Shown here: piece after piece, positions 45,335-53,042 of the stretch | How positions within the stretch are numbered: the first letter of the stretch is position 1 | Layout: every line of letters begins with the position of its first letter | Assembly (NCBI GenBank): GCA_021770755.1 | Contig: JAETQI010000006.1 | Coordinates: forward strand, 62,001-126,000 | Source of the DNA: Lachnospiraceae bacterium | GTDB taxonomy: Bacteria > Bacillota > Clostridia > Lachnospirales > Lachnospiraceae | DNA: 64,000 nucleotides | Direction: 5' to 3' | Translations under genes and position numbers: made by a program | Notes under the pieces: model-generated | Database searches by the model: none | What the model saw: the letters and a program-made list of their open reading frames with translations, nothing else | Told to the model about the DNA's origin: nothing

Positions 45335-46273
45335 ATGGATAGGATCGAGTTTTGTTTTTTGATATTACATTATAAAGATGCTGCAATGACGGAACAGACA
45401 ATTTCATCTATTTTGTCACTGGATGATCTGCAATCGTATAGGATCGTGATCGTTGACAACGCCTCACCGGATGGTTCGGGGAAATGTCTGAGAAACATAT
45501 ATAAAGCAAATGAGAATATATGTTTCGTGGAAACGGAGGAAAATCAAGGCTTCTCCAAAGGAAATAATCTGGGATATCAGTTTATAAAAGATAACTTTGT
45601 ACCTGAATTTCTGATATGCGCGAACAATGATGTGCTGTTTGTTCAGAAGGAATTTTTGAATCAGTTAAAAAAGCTGTATCTGACAGTACCCTTTTATGTA
45701 TGCGGACCGGATATTTATGTTCCGTGGAGAGATTACCATGCGAATCCGCTTGACAATAGATCGGGAAATCATGTTTTGAGCGAGATTGAGATAGAGATCA
45801 AACAACTTCATAAATTATTTGCAACATGCAATAAATTTTTTTCATTGAAGTTATTTAAACTTTATTTGACGCAGAAGGCAAGAAATCGTGGTTTTATGCA
45901 AAAATTATATAAGATCCTCCGCAGGCTGCAAAATAAAAAAGACCATATGTATCTGCGGGAGAATGTAATTTTGAGCGGCGCCTGTCTGATCTTTGATAAG
46001 CGTTTTATAAATCAGGCAGACATGCTGTTTGATCCGGAGACTTTTCTATACAGAGAAGAACACATTTTGGATGTGAGATGTCACAGAAATCATTGGCGGA
46101 CAGTTTATGATCCGGAAATGTATGTATATCATATGCATGAAGGGAACTCCAATCTGGGCGGATTGAGCTATAAAGAATTCTGCAGATATCTGGTTCAAAA
46201 GGCGGAATATCAATGTGCGGCACTTAGGATATACCAGAAATATGTCGAAGAGGGAAAAGACGGATATGTTTAA
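45335..46273 (+). CDS. Glycosyltransferase family 2
   Basis: A 312-residue GT-A transferase. FCFLILHYKDAAMTEQTISSIL at the start, IVIVDNASPDGSG near 39, NQGFSKGNNLGYQ near 75 and ICANNDVLFV (the metal site) near 93 are rhamnosyltransferase-like (WcaE/RfbN group). LSGACLIFDKRF and REEHILDVRC come from the catalytic half. TGAGGTG precedes ATG 45335, 7 bases past the previous stop; the Wzy gene starts 8 bases before its end. Confidence 0.9.
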   Translation: MDRIEFCFLILHYKDAAMTEQTISSILSLDDLQSYRIVIVDNASPDGSGKCLRNIYKANENICFVETEENQGFSKGNNLGYQFIKDNFVPEFLICANNDVLFVQKEFLNQLKKLYLTVPFYVCGPDIYVPWRDYHANPLDNRSGNHVLSEIEIEIKQLHKLFATCNKFFSLKLFKLYLTQKARNRGFMQKLYKILRRLQNKKDHMYLRENVILSGACLIFDKRFINQADMLFDPETFLYREEHILDVRCHRNHWRTVYDPEMYVYHMHEGNSNLGGLSYKEFCRYLVQKAEYQCAALRIYQKYVEEGKDGYV

Positions 46274-47501
46274 GAAAAAGGGCTTTAGATCCTGTGCCAT
46301 AGCTTTTTTGCTTTTGAACTATTACTTTTATTTTCTGTTTTCAGTGCCTTACGTTGTCAATCAATTGAATTCCTATAATATGAAGTATGGACTGGCTGCC
46401 GTCTCGATGATCCTGTTTTTGTGGCTTATAGCGAAAAGCCTGCTTAAACTAAGGGTAACTACGCCTTTATTTCTTATTGTAGGTTTATATTTTGTTGTAT
46501 TTTACAATGTGTTTTACAGTTTTTGCAAATATGGCATTCACTCGGCTGCCATGATCGGGAGAGCGGCTTATCCGTTTTTGATCTGTGTCCTCTTTTTCCC
46601 AATGCATGAATTATTGCGGAAAGAGGCGTATGGAAAATTAGCTGTCCGCTATTTGACCGTGTTCAATATCATAGCGGATATCCTGCTGCTGATACAGTCG
46701 GTTCTTTATTACAGATACCAGCTTGTCTTTATGCATATACCCGCATATGAAATGAAAGGGGAAATTGGAATCCGGGATGGGAATATCAGAATAACATTTC
46801 TGGATACGATGATACTGTTCTCGCTTTTTGTATCTATGGATCGGATCGGAAACCGGACAGAGACAAGGCTCCATAGATGGAATGTTTTATTAAGTCTTGG
46901 CGCCATCTATTTTGTATCCCAGACAAGGAGCGAGATATTGATCTGCTTCGTCTGCCTGGTTATCTGTTACATGAAAAGAAATCATAAGATAAATCTCAAA
47001 AACATATTGATGATGATCTGCGTCTGCCTGATCCTGTTTTTGTGCATATCATATATCGGAAAATATGTGATCGAAAAATTTGCAAGTGTATCTGAGATAA
47101 GTATCACGACACGGTTCGACGAACTGGAATATTATCTGAAATTGTTTGCCCGAAACCCTCTTGGCGGATATGGGATGATCGATCCTCAGCGGAATGATCC
47201 CGAAACATACAAGACATTGGTTCATGGCGCGTCAATGCGGTTTAGTATTACGGATATTGGAATCGTCGGGCAGACAGCACGTTCGGGAGTGCTGATCTTA
47301 ATCTGGTACCTTTGTTACATAAAATATATCTTTCACAGGAAGTATTTTCAGATACACACCTGTATGTCCGTATTTATCTTATTGTCGTCAGTCAACCTGG
47401 TCATACTGGACACAAGCAGGATCATCATGATACCGCTCATATTTTCTTTGTATGAGATAGATCATACCAAAAACACAAGAAAGATAAGGGGTCGTGCATG
47501 A
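46266..47501 (+). CDS. Polysaccharide polymerase (Wzy-like)
   Basis: A 411-residue, highly hydrophobic protein with about ten to twelve membrane segments. A large loop near 285-345 contains SITTRFDELEYYLKLFARNPLGGYGMIDPQ, a pattern seen in O-antigen/capsule polymerases (Wzy, O-antigen ligase fold). It should link repeat units on the outer face of the membrane. Wzy proteins diverge strongly, so the call rests on topology and context. Overlaps the previous gene by 8 bases and the flippase gene by 4. Confidence 0.75.
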   Translation: MFKKKGFRSCAIAFLLLNYYFYFLFSVPYVVNQLNSYNMKYGLAAVSMILFLWLIAKSLLKLRVTTPLFLIVGLYFVVFYNVFYSFCKYGIHSAAMIGRAAYPFLICVLFFPMHELLRKEAYGKLAVRYLTVFNIIADILLLIQSVLYYRYQLVFMHIPAYEMKGEIGIRDGNIRITFLDTMILFSLFVSMDRIGNRTETRLHRWNVLLSLGAIYFVSQTRSEILICFVCLVICYMKRNHKINLKNILMMICVCLILFLCISYIGKYVIEKFASVSEISITTRFDELEYYLKLFARNPLGGYGMIDPQRNDPETYKTLVHGASMRFSITDIGIVGQTARSGVLILIWYLCYIKYIFHRKYFQIHTCMSVFILLSSVNLVILDTSRIIMIPLIFSLYEIDHTKNTRKIRGRA

Positions 47502-48922
47502 AAGAAAGATCGATCAAAAAGAATGCCATTCTCAATATCCTTAAAAAATGTGTCAACATTGTCATACCTTTGATCATATATCCGTATGTGTCAAGGGTAT
47601 TGGGGGCGCAGACATATGGAAAATATGCTTTTGCAGAATCGGTCATGGGATATATTGCGCTGATCTCGGGATTTGGGATCTCAACCTATGCGATCCGTGA
47701 AATTGCCAAAGTAAGAGATGACCAGAACAAAGTGACACAGTTTTCAGCAGAGATCTTTACGATCAATCTGGTGACGATGCTGACCGCATTGGTCATACTT
47801 GGGGCAATGCTGATTTTTGTCCCAAGACTGCAAGAGACGCGGAATCTGTTCAGTATCATGGTGATCGACGTCCTTTTCAGTACATTGAGCCGGGACTGGT
47901 TAACCGAAGCTTATGAGGACTATACTTATATTACATTGCGATATCTGTTTTTTCAGATACTATCTGCTGTTTTAATACTGCTTTTGGTGAAAACACCAAA
48001 CGATGTTGTGATCTATGCATTTCTGAGATGTACCGCGACAGTTGGCGGATATATGGTAAGCATCTTGTATACAAGAAAATACGCACCGTTCTGTCTAAGC
48101 GCCCTGAAGCGGTTGAGGCGGCATTGGAAACCGCTCTTTATTTTTTTCGGATGTTCCTGTGCATCTGTCATTTATATCCATTCTGATGTGACGATACTTG
48201 GATTTTTTAGGAGTGATACGGATGTGGGGATCTATTCCATTGTTTCAAAAATATATACGCTCGTAAAATCCGTTGTGAACGCGGTCGTCCTGGTGATGAT
48301 TCCGCGTGTGTCATACTATGTCGGAAAGCACCAGGAGAAGCTTTACACCGATCTGATCCGCAATGTCGAAAATATCCTGACGATTGTCATTCTGCCGGCA
48401 GCAGCGGGCGTATGGTGTCTGAGCAGTGACCTGATCATGGTACTGGCAGGCGAGGAATACCTGGCGGGGACAAGTGCGTTGAAAATACTGGCAGTCTCCC
48501 TGATCTTCGCGGTGTTTTCATATTTGTATGCATTTGGCTGCCTGATTCCAAACGGTATGGACAAATATTTTTTGAAAGCTTCTATAGCATCTGCAGTATT
48601 TAATATCATGGCAAATCTGATGTTGATCCCACTGTTTGGGATCGATGCATCTGCCATGACAACGCTTCTGGCTGAGATCATCATGTATGGGATGACGAGC
48701 TGCCATGCCAGAAAGAATCGTTTTGTCGAACGAAAGGGCAGGGCGTTTACAATTACGATTTCGCTGATCGAATGTATCGTCATATACATTGAGTCATTAT
48801 GCATAAAACAGTGTTCGATGCACTCCGCTATTCGGATCATTTTGCTTTTTATATGCGGCGTTATCAGTTATCTGGTGATCTTAGCTGCCGGTTTTGTCAT
48901 GCGAAAAGCCAATATTCCTTGA
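47498..48922 (+). CDS. Polysaccharide flippase (Wzx-like)
   Basis: A 474-residue membrane protein of the MATE-like/PST family, about twelve to fourteen hydrophobic segments. N-terminal KNAILNILKKCVNIVIPLIIYPYVSRVLGAQTYGKYAFAESVMGYIALISGFGISTYAIREIAK is characteristic of Wzx proteins. It should flip the lipid-linked repeat unit across the membrane for the Wzy protein. Last gene of the cluster; no initiating sugar-phosphate transferase is present in the window, so that step must be encoded elsewhere. Confidence 0.92.
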   Translation: MKERSIKKNAILNILKKCVNIVIPLIIYPYVSRVLGAQTYGKYAFAESVMGYIALISGFGISTYAIREIAKVRDDQNKVTQFSAEIFTINLVTMLTALVILGAMLIFVPRLQETRNLFSIMVIDVLFSTLSRDWLTEAYEDYTYITLRYLFFQILSAVLILLLVKTPNDVVIYAFLRCTATVGGYMVSILYTRKYAPFCLSALKRLRRHWKPLFIFFGCSCASVIYIHSDVTILGFFRSDTDVGIYSIVSKIYTLVKSVVNAVVLVMIPRVSYYVGKHQEKLYTDLIRNVENILTIVILPAAAGVWCLSSDLIMVLAGEEYLAGTSALKILAVSLIFAVFSYLYAFGCLIPNGMDKYFLKASIASAVFNIMANLMLIPLFGIDASAMTTLLAEIIMYGMTSCHARKNRFVERKGRAFTITISLIECIVIYIESLCIKQCSMHSAIRIILLFICGVISYLVILAAGFVMRKANIP

Positions 48923-48942
48923 GATTTTTCGACAGTTCCTTA

Positions 48943-48971
48943 TTGCAACTCTCATGAATCTATGCTATTGT
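48943..48971 (+). promoter_or_regulatory. Promoter of argH
   Basis: TTGCAA (48943-48948), a 17-base spacer and TATTGT (48966-48971), 67 bases before argH. Confidence 0.5.
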
Positions 48972-49037
48972 ATTCAAGAGAATAACTGTAGCAACTATGA
49001 CGGTTAGGAACTTTGAGAGATCGAAAGGAGACGGAAG

Positions 49038-50420
49038 ATGGCACAGCTTTGGGGCGGCAGATTTACCAAGGAGACAGATCAGCTTGTATACAATTTCAAC
49101 GCATCGATTTCATTTGACCAGAAGTTTTTCCGCGAGGATGTGGAGGGCAGTATGGCGCATGTGAAAATGCTCGCCAGGCAGGGGATTCTGACAGAAGAGG
49201 AGAGAGATCAGATCACAGAGGGACTGGAGCGTATATTGCGGGATGTCGAGACCGGCGCTTTGAAGATTACGGACGAATATGAGGACATTCACAGCTTTGT
49301 GGAGGCGAATCTGATACAGAGGATCGGGGATGCGGGCAAAAAGCTTCATACCGGCAGGAGCAGGAATGACCAGGTAGCGCTCGATATGAAGCTCTATACA
49401 AGAAATGAGGTTACAGAGATCAAGGATCTTTTAAAGGGATTGCTGGAGACGATCCTGTCGATCATGGAGGAGCATACGGAGACGTATATGCCCGGCTTTA
49501 CGCATCTGCAGAAAGCACAGCCGATCACGCTGGCGCATCATATGGGGGCGTATTTCGAGATGTTTAAGCGCGACAGACAGCGTCTTGACGATATTTATAA
49601 CAGGATGAATTACTGTCCGCTGGGGTCAGGCGCTCTGGCTGGGACGACTTACCCGCTGGACAGGGAGTACACGGCACGTTTGCTTGGATTTGACGGGCCG
49701 ACGCTGAACAGCATGGATTCCGTGGCGGACAGGGATTATGTGATCGAGCTATTGGCAGCACTGTCCACGATCATGATGCATTTGAGCCGTTTCTGCGAGG
49801 AGATCATCATCTGGAACTCCAATGAGTACCGTTTCGTGGAGATCGATGATGCGTACTCGACCGGCAGCAGCATCATGCCGCAGAAGAAGAACCCCGATAT
49901 CGCGGAGCTTGTCCGCGGAAAGACAGGGCGTGTGTACGGCGCGCTGGTGTCGATCCTGACGACGATGAAGGGGATCCCGCTCGCCTACAATAAAGACATG
50001 CAGGAGGATAAAGAACTGACTTTCGATGCGATCGATACTGTCAAGGGGTGCGTGGCGCTGTTTACAGGTATGCTCAAGACCATGCGGTTCAATAAGGACG
50101 TCATGAAGGTAAGCGCCATGAAGGGGTTCACGAACGCCACAGATGCGGCGGATTATTTGGTGAATCACGGCGTGCCGTTTCGGGATGCGCATGGCATCAT
50201 CGGGAGACTGGTGCTGTACTGTATTGAGAAGGATCGGTCGATCGACGAGCTGTCCCTCGAGGAGTTAAAGGCGATCAGCCCCGTGTTTGAGGAGGATCTC
50301 TATGAGGCGGTCAGCCTCGAGACCTGTGTCGATAAGCGCATGACGATCGGCGCGCCGGGACCGGATGCGATGCGGGAGGTCATACGTATCAATAAGGAAT
50401 ATTTGAGTTGTGGAATATGA
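49038..50420 (+). CDS. argH: Argininosuccinate lyase
   Basis: A 460-residue enzyme that cleaves argininosuccinate to arginine and fumarate. Signatures: LWGGRFTKETDQLVYNFNASISFD at the start, HTGRSRNDQVALDMKLY near 106, TPGF-like MPGFTHLQKAQPITLAHH near 155 and the superfamily motif GSSIMPQKKNPDIAELVRGKTG near 277. AAAGGAG precedes ATG 49038. argG is not nearby. asd follows 44 bases after its stop. Confidence 0.97.
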   Translation: MAQLWGGRFTKETDQLVYNFNASISFDQKFFREDVEGSMAHVKMLARQGILTEEERDQITEGLERILRDVETGALKITDEYEDIHSFVEANLIQRIGDAGKKLHTGRSRNDQVALDMKLYTRNEVTEIKDLLKGLLETILSIMEEHTETYMPGFTHLQKAQPITLAHHMGAYFEMFKRDRQRLDDIYNRMNYCPLGSGALAGTTYPLDREYTARLLGFDGPTLNSMDSVADRDYVIELLAALSTIMMHLSRFCEEIIIWNSNEYRFVEIDDAYSTGSSIMPQKKNPDIAELVRGKTGRVYGALVSILTTMKGIPLAYNKDMQEDKELTFDAIDTVKGCVALFTGMLKTMRFNKDVMKVSAMKGFTNATDAADYLVNHGVPFRDAHGIIGRLVLYCIEKDRSIDELSLEELKAISPVFEEDLYEAVSLETCVDKRMTIGAPGPDAMREVIRINKEYLSCGI

Positions 50421-50464
50421 AATACTTTATGCTGATACAAGGTTCAGCAGAATGGAGGAGAAAA

Positions 50465-51550
50465 ATGAGTGAAAAAATGAAAGTAGGTATCCTTGGCGGT
50501 ACCGGTATGGTTGGACAGCGTTTTATCGCCCTGTTGGAGAACCACCCGTGGTTTGAGGTGACGACGATCGCCGCAAGCCCCCGCTCCGCAGGAAAGACAT
50601 ATGCGGAGGCTGTCGGCGACAGATGGAAGATGACGACGCCGATGCCGGAGGCTGTGAAAGAGATCGTAGTCATGAATGTCAATGAGGTTGAGAAGGTGGC
50701 TTCTGAAGTCGATTTTGTATTCTCCGCCGTGGACATGACAAAGGATGAGATCAGAAAGATCGAGGAGGACTACGCAAAGACCGAGACACCTGTCGTCAGC
50801 AACAATTCTGCCCACAGATGGACACCTGACGTACCGATGGTCGTACCGGAGATCAACCCTGAACACATGAAGGTGATCGACTTCCAGAGAAAGCGCCTTG
50901 GCACGACGAGAGGTTTTGTCGCAGTGAAGCCAAACTGCTCGATCCAGAGCTACGCGCCTGTCCTGACTGCGTGGAAAGAGTTTGAACCCTACGAGGTCGT
51001 CGCGACGACTTATCAGGCGATCTCCGGCGCGGGCAAGACATTTAAGGACTGGCCGGAGATGGAAGGAAACATCATTCCGTACATCGGCGGCGAGGAGGAG
51101 AAGAGCGAGAAGGAACCGCTCAGGATCTGGGGCGAGATTAAGGACGGCGTGATCGTTCCGGCAACATCGCCTGTGATCACATGCCAGTGTATCCGTGTGC
51201 CGGTATTAAATGGACACACTGCTGCCGTGTTCGTCAAATTCAGAAAGCAGCCCACAAAAGAGCAGTTGATAGAAAAATTAGTAAATTTCAGGGGTGTTCC
51301 GCAGGAGCTTGGTCTTCCGAGCGCGCCGAAGCAGTTTATCCAGTATCTCGAGGAGGACAGCAGACCTCAGGTAAGCCTTGACGTTGATTATGAGAACGGC
51401 ATGGGCGTCTCTGTGGGACGGATCCGCGAGGACAGCGTATATGACTGGAAGTTCGTCGGGCTCTCGCACAATACCGTGCGCGGCGCAGCAGGCGGCGCGG
51501 TGCTCTGCGCGGAGCTTCTCAAGGCGCAGGGGTATATCACGAAGAAATAG
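50465..51550 (+). CDS. asd: Aspartate-semialdehyde dehydrogenase
   Basis: A 361-residue enzyme that reduces aspartyl phosphate for lysine, threonine and methionine. NADP motif GILGGTGMVGQRF at the start; the catalytic Cys lies in KPNCSIQSY near 156; the His is in VPVLNGHTAAVFV near 249. This is the long fungal/archaeal-type Asd. GGAGGAG precedes ATG 50465; the frame starts upstream inside argH but without a ribosome site. Confidence 0.95.
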   Translation: MSEKMKVGILGGTGMVGQRFIALLENHPWFEVTTIAASPRSAGKTYAEAVGDRWKMTTPMPEAVKEIVVMNVNEVEKVASEVDFVFSAVDMTKDEIRKIEEDYAKTETPVVSNNSAHRWTPDVPMVVPEINPEHMKVIDFQRKRLGTTRGFVAVKPNCSIQSYAPVLTAWKEFEPYEVVATTYQAISGAGKTFKDWPEMEGNIIPYIGGEEEKSEKEPLRIWGEIKDGVIVPATSPVITCQCIRVPVLNGHTAAVFVKFRKQPTKEQLIEKLVNFRGVPQELGLPSAPKQFIQYLEEDSRPQVSLDVDYENGMGVSVGRIREDSVYDWKFVGLSHNTVRGAAGGAVLCAELLKAQGYITKK

Positions 51551-51617
51551 AGTTGGATTATAGAAAAAATATGTATAATCAATGCGGATTGGTATAAAAT
51601 TATTTTAGATAGCTCTC

Positions 51618-51646
51618 TTGACTTTCCACTATGCGCTTGTTAGAAT
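51618..51646 (+). promoter_or_regulatory. Promoter of the CptI-like antitoxin RNA
   Basis: TTGACT (51618-51623), a 17-base spacer and TAGAAT (51641-51646). The start would be near 51653, five bases before the first repeat. Confidence 0.8.
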
Positions 51647-51652
51647 GTAGGT

Positions 51653-51785
51653 ATAAAGAAAGTTTACCACTGACCGATAGGTGGTATATAAATGGTCGGG
51701 TTGAAAGTTTACCGCTGACCAATATGCGGTATATAAATGGTTGGGTTGAAAGTATAGTCCTTCGCCGTAAGGCGGGGGACTTTTT
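51653..51785 (+). ncRNA. Type III antitoxin RNA, CptI-like (two 45-nt repeats)
   Basis: Two tandem 45-bp units at 51658-51702 and 51703-51747, each GAAAGTTTACC...TATATAAATGG...GGGTT, then a partial third (GAAAGTAT). Within each unit ACCACTGACC.../GGTGGT or ACCGCTGACC.../GCGGT pair with compensating changes (CCAC/GTGG versus CCGC/GCGG), which supports an RNA structure. A promoter precedes and a terminator follows. In type III systems each repeat is cut out by the toxin and binds it as an RNA pseudoknot. Repeat length matches the 45-nt unit of E. rectale CptI as I remember it. Confidence 0.8.
51756..51785 (+). terminator. Terminator between antitoxin RNA and toxin
   Basis: AGTCCTTCGCC and GGCGGGGGACT pair (two G-U) around GTAA, followed by TTTT. 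In type III systems such a leaky terminator sets the ratio of antitoxin RNA to toxin mRNA. Confidence 0.85.
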
Positions 51786-51804
51786 CCATAGTGAGGACAA
51801 GCAA

Positions 51805-53022
51805 ATGAGGAAAACGGGGTTTTATATTATTAAGGAAAAAAGACCACATTATTATTGCTTTGAAGATACACGCACAGGAATTTACTGGATGATACCTTTA
51901 TCCAGTCGGATTGATAAATATGAGCGAATTGTAGAAACAAAAGAAAAAGCAGGAAAACCCTGTGACATTGTCCATATTGTGAAATTAGATGATAGCAGGC
52001 GGAGTGCATTTTTGATACAGGATATGTTTCCGATAACAGACGAATACATAGAACGGGAATATACTATAGTTGGAAATCATTTAATGCTGACAAGTGAGCA
52101 TATGGTTAAAGAAATTGAACAGAAAGCAAAAAAGGTTATGGGTATGCTGAAACGTGGTGTGAAATTTACGCCAACACAGCCTAATGCGATAGCCATATTA
52201 GAAAAGTTGAAAAAAATGAAGGCGAAACAAAAAGTTTTATTACTCGGCGGAACCGGTCTTGTGGGGCGCGCCATCAAAGACAGCTTATCACAGGATCATC
52301 AGGTAGTCATCACGGCGGGACATCATGAAGTGGAAGGCGGTTATCAACTGCAGGCGGAGAACACAGACGCTCTGATAGAAATCCTGGAGAAAGAGAACCC
52401 GGAGATCGTGATTTCTTCCATGCGGGGTGATTTTCAGGCGCAATACCGGTTTCATGAGGCGCTGGCTGACTGGCTGGCCGGAAGGTCAAAAAGACTTCTT
52501 TTTATATCCACGGCGAATGTCTTTGACGGGGATCTGTCCCAGCCGTGGACGGAGGAGGCGCAGCCTGCCCCCGAATCGGATTATGGCAGGTTTAAGAGGG
52601 ACTGTGAAGCGATGCTGATGAAGAAACTCTCCGGTCGGCTGATTATTTTCCGCATTCCGTCCGTATGGGCGCCCGACTGCCCGCGGATACGGACGCTGCG
52701 GGAGTTCAGTGCGAGCAGGAAGCCGCTGGCAGCGTATCCGAATGACTTTGTGAATGTGACGCTCGCAGACCAGGTCGGCGCGTGTGCAAAGTATGTTCTG
52801 GATCATGACTTACAAGGGATCTTCCATATCGGAAGCAAAGACCTGGTGGACTACCATGAATTTCAGAAAATGGTCTGTGACCTGCTGGAGATCAGCGATC
52901 CGGTATTTGCGTTGGAGGATATTCCGGAAAAAGTATATCAGGCAGTCCTGCCTGCGCGGGCGGAGCTTCCCGATGCGCTTCAACTGACCGTATCGCAGGT
53001 GCTGCAGGCTTTAAAAAAATAG
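51805..53022 (+). CDS. CptN-like type III toxin fused in frame to a dTDP-4-dehydrorhamnose reductase-like protein
   Basis: The 405-residue frame has two parts. Residues 1-137 read as a CptN/ToxN-type RNase toxin: MRKTGFYIIKEKRPHYYCFED, YWMIPLSSRIDKYERI, CDIVHIVKLDDSRRSAFLIQDMFP, REYTIVGNHLMLTSEH, RGVKFTPTQPN. Residues 138-405, from ATG 52216, are an RmlD-like SDR: VLLLGGTGLVGRAI (NAD site), FISTANVFDGD, and DYGRFKRDCE with the YxxxK pair. No stop separates them. The toxin half is AT-rich, the reductase half matches the neighbours. GAGGA precedes ATG 51805. The toxin start seems about 20 residues short between IIK and RPHYYCF, so it may be inactive. The reductase may also start at 52216. Confidence 0.75.
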   Translation: MRKTGFYIIKEKRPHYYCFEDTRTGIYWMIPLSSRIDKYERIVETKEKAGKPCDIVHIVKLDDSRRSAFLIQDMFPITDEYIEREYTIVGNHLMLTSEHMVKEIEQKAKKVMGMLKRGVKFTPTQPNAIAILEKLKKMKAKQKVLLLGGTGLVGRAIKDSLSQDHQVVITAGHHEVEGGYQLQAENTDALIEILEKENPEIVISSMRGDFQAQYRFHEALADWLAGRSKRLLFISTANVFDGDLSQPWTEEAQPAPESDYGRFKRDCEAMLMKKLSGRLIIFRIPSVWAPDCPRIRTLREFSASRKPLAAYPNDFVNVTLADQVGACAKYVLDHDLQGIFHIGSKDLVDYHEFQKMVCDLLEISDPVFALEDIPEKVYQAVLPARAELPDALQLTVSQVLQALKK

Positions 53023-53042
53023 AACAGGGTGGAGAATAGAAC

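Noticed and set aside
51658-51755. Possible CRISPR or simple tandem repeat
   Set aside because: Two head-to-tail 45-bp units with promoter, terminator and a CptN-like gene fit a type III antitoxin RNA better.
51631-51804. 58-residue N-terminal extension of the toxin-reductase frame
   Set aside because: It reads through the promoter, the antitoxin repeats and the terminator. The 45-bp repeat is a multiple of three, which keeps the frame open by chance.
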